From Oscillospiraceae bacterium (GTDB lineage: Bacteria > Bacillota > Clostridia > Oscillospirales > Oscillospiraceae), in contig JAEDIZ010000115.1 of NCBI GenBank assembly GCA_016296635.1, positions 1-6,377 of the forward strand: a DNA stretch of 6,377 bases, read 5' to 3'. Positions 5,460 to 6,377 of the stretch are shown here, piece after piece. Position 1 is the stretch's first letter, and each line of letters starts with the position of its first letter. A model generated the notes under the pieces. It was not told the DNA's origin. It saw only the letters and a program-made list of their open reading frames with translations, and searched no databases. The position numbers and the translations under genes are program-made.

Positions 5460-6377
5460 CTAAATTCTGTGGCCGTTGGCTCTGAGAAGCTGAACCAGCT
5501 TCGGCAGCGCGTGGTCAAAAAATTTCATGTATCCGGCGCAGAAATAGTTTTCCTCAATGGCCGTTCTGCCCTGCCTGTCACGGCGGCAGCCGCCGTGGCA
5601 CAAAAAGCCGTACCGGCAGCTCCGGCATTTTTCAAGCCCCTGCAGCGATGCCTGAAGAAAAGGCTGCCGCCGCTTATCCAGCTCCGCAAAGCCGTCGGCG
5701 TTGATGTTTCCCAGTAAATATTCGTCCAGCGCGTAGAAATCGCAGGGGTAGACCGCGCCGTCGGCCTCCACGACATTCTGCGCCGAGCATACCCCCATCA
5801 TCCCGCAGCTATTGGGCGGATATCCCAGAAGCTGCCCCGCAAGGCTTTCAAAATAATGGATATAGATAAATTCGCCCTTTATCCTGTCCGCATACCACAA
5901 ATCGAAAAGCCGGATAAGAAAATCGCCGAACAGCTCCGGGGTCAGGGAGTAGGGGTTATTGCCGCGCTGTTCAAAAATCGGGTCAAGGCAGGGGATATAC
6001 TGCTGGTAAAGCAGGCGGTTTTTCCGATAGGAGCGGTATATGGATGCAATGCTCTTTGCCGTGCGCGAGGTCACAACGGTGAGGATGTTGAATGACACTC
6101 CCCTGCTCTCCAGAAGCCGGGCCGCGCGCAGAACGCGGTTATATGTCCCGGCGCCCGATGCGTCCACACGGTTGAGGTTGTGAGTCTCGCCGGTGCCGTC
6201 AAGGGACAGCCCCACCAGGAAGTTATTCTCGCGGAAAAATTCCGCCCACTCCGCGTCAATGAGCAGGCCGTTGGTCTGTATGGCGTAGTGGATGTTCTGC
6301 CGTCCGGGGGCATGGCGCTTCACCGTTTCGACGAAGTCACGGAAAAAGGGTAGTCCCCTCAAGGTCGGCTCGCCCCC
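5460..6377 (-). CDS. Anaerobic sulfatase maturase-like radical SAM/SPASM protein (5' end outside window)
   Basis: This enzyme family converts an active-site cysteine or serine of sulfatases to formylglycine in the cytoplasm, without oxygen. The 305 visible residues open with the radical SAM G-G-E-P-T motif (visible residues 1-5), continue through Q-T-N-G-L-L (34-39) and L-S-L-D-G (57-61), and end in a SPASM domain. Its cysteines at visible residues 191, 197, 212, 251, 254, 260, 264 and 280 reproduce the spacing of the characterised Clostridium perfringens enzyme almost exactly (only the last interval is two shorter). The aspartate after the third (D213) matches that enzyme's proposed catalytic base. 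About 65 N-terminal residues with the Cx3Cx2C cluster motif lie beyond the edge. A TTG at 6362 is not a start, since the motif continues upstream. Other SPASM peptide modifiers are less likely. No sulfatase is in the window. Confidence 0.9.
   Translation of the reverse strand, partial: GGEPTLRGLPFFRDFVETVKRHAPGRQNIHYAIQTNGLLIDAEWAEFFRENNFLVGLSLDGTGETHNLNRVDASGAGTYNRVLRAARLLESRGVSFNILTVVTSRTAKSIASIYRSYRKNRLLYQQYIPCLDPIFEQRGNNPYSLTPELFGDFLIRLFDLWYADRIKGEFIYIHYFESLAGQLLGYPPNSCGMMGVCSAQNVVEADGAVYPCDFYALDEYLLGNINADGFAELDKRRQPFLQASLQGLEKCRSCRYGFLCHGGCRRDRQGRTAIEENYFCAGYMKFFDHALPKLVQLLRANGHRI

Noticed and set aside
6360..6362. TTG as the start codon of the maturase-like gene
   Set aside because: The frame stays open to the window edge and encodes the conserved GGEPT motif just upstream, so the gene simply continues beyond the window.

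Overview
All genes here lie on the minus strand, so the transcript order runs from high to low coordinates. The window suggests an anaerobic, low-to-mid GC Gram-positive bacterium of the Clostridia type, perhaps Oscillospiraceae-like. The grounds are strong AGGAG-type ribosome binding sites, a short lipoprotein signal peptide with an LCAC lipobox, consensus TTGACA promoters, a Clostridia-style ROK repressor and an anaerobic (radical SAM) sulfatase-maturase-like enzyme. The taxonomic guess is inference.

Layout in transcription order: (1) 6377-5460, an anaerobic sulfatase maturase-like radical SAM/SPASM protein, cut at its N-terminus by the window edge. (2) 5258-4482, a TauE/SafE-family membrane permease with its own promoter, which overlaps a 16-bp palindrome, and its own intrinsic terminator. 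(3) 4155-3031, a ROK-family winged-helix repressor behind one near-perfect promoter and one possible distal promoter, closed by a very strong terminator. (4) 2845-1, an ABC importer operon of the nitrate/sulfonate/taurine (SsuABC/TauABC-like) family: a lipoprotein substrate-binding protein, two permeases, and the first 40 codons of the ATPase. The last three genes are tightly packed, with a 1-nt overlap and a 22-nt overlap.

The parts fit an organosulfur or sulfated-substrate locus. The maturase would activate a sulfatase lying outside the window, the TauE-like protein would move a sulfur oxyanion or sulfonate across the membrane, the ABC system would import a small anionic or heteroaromatic solute, and the ROK protein would sense a sugar-like ligand. 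No substrate can be read directly from the sequence. The most interesting non-coding signals are two sequence motifs, each shared between promoters. One (TTTCACCA...TGAA) is common to the rok and importer promoters. The other (ATAAAATTATCGG) is common to the tauE promoter and the distal rok promoter. No mobile elements, CRISPR arrays, tRNA or rRNA genes were seen.
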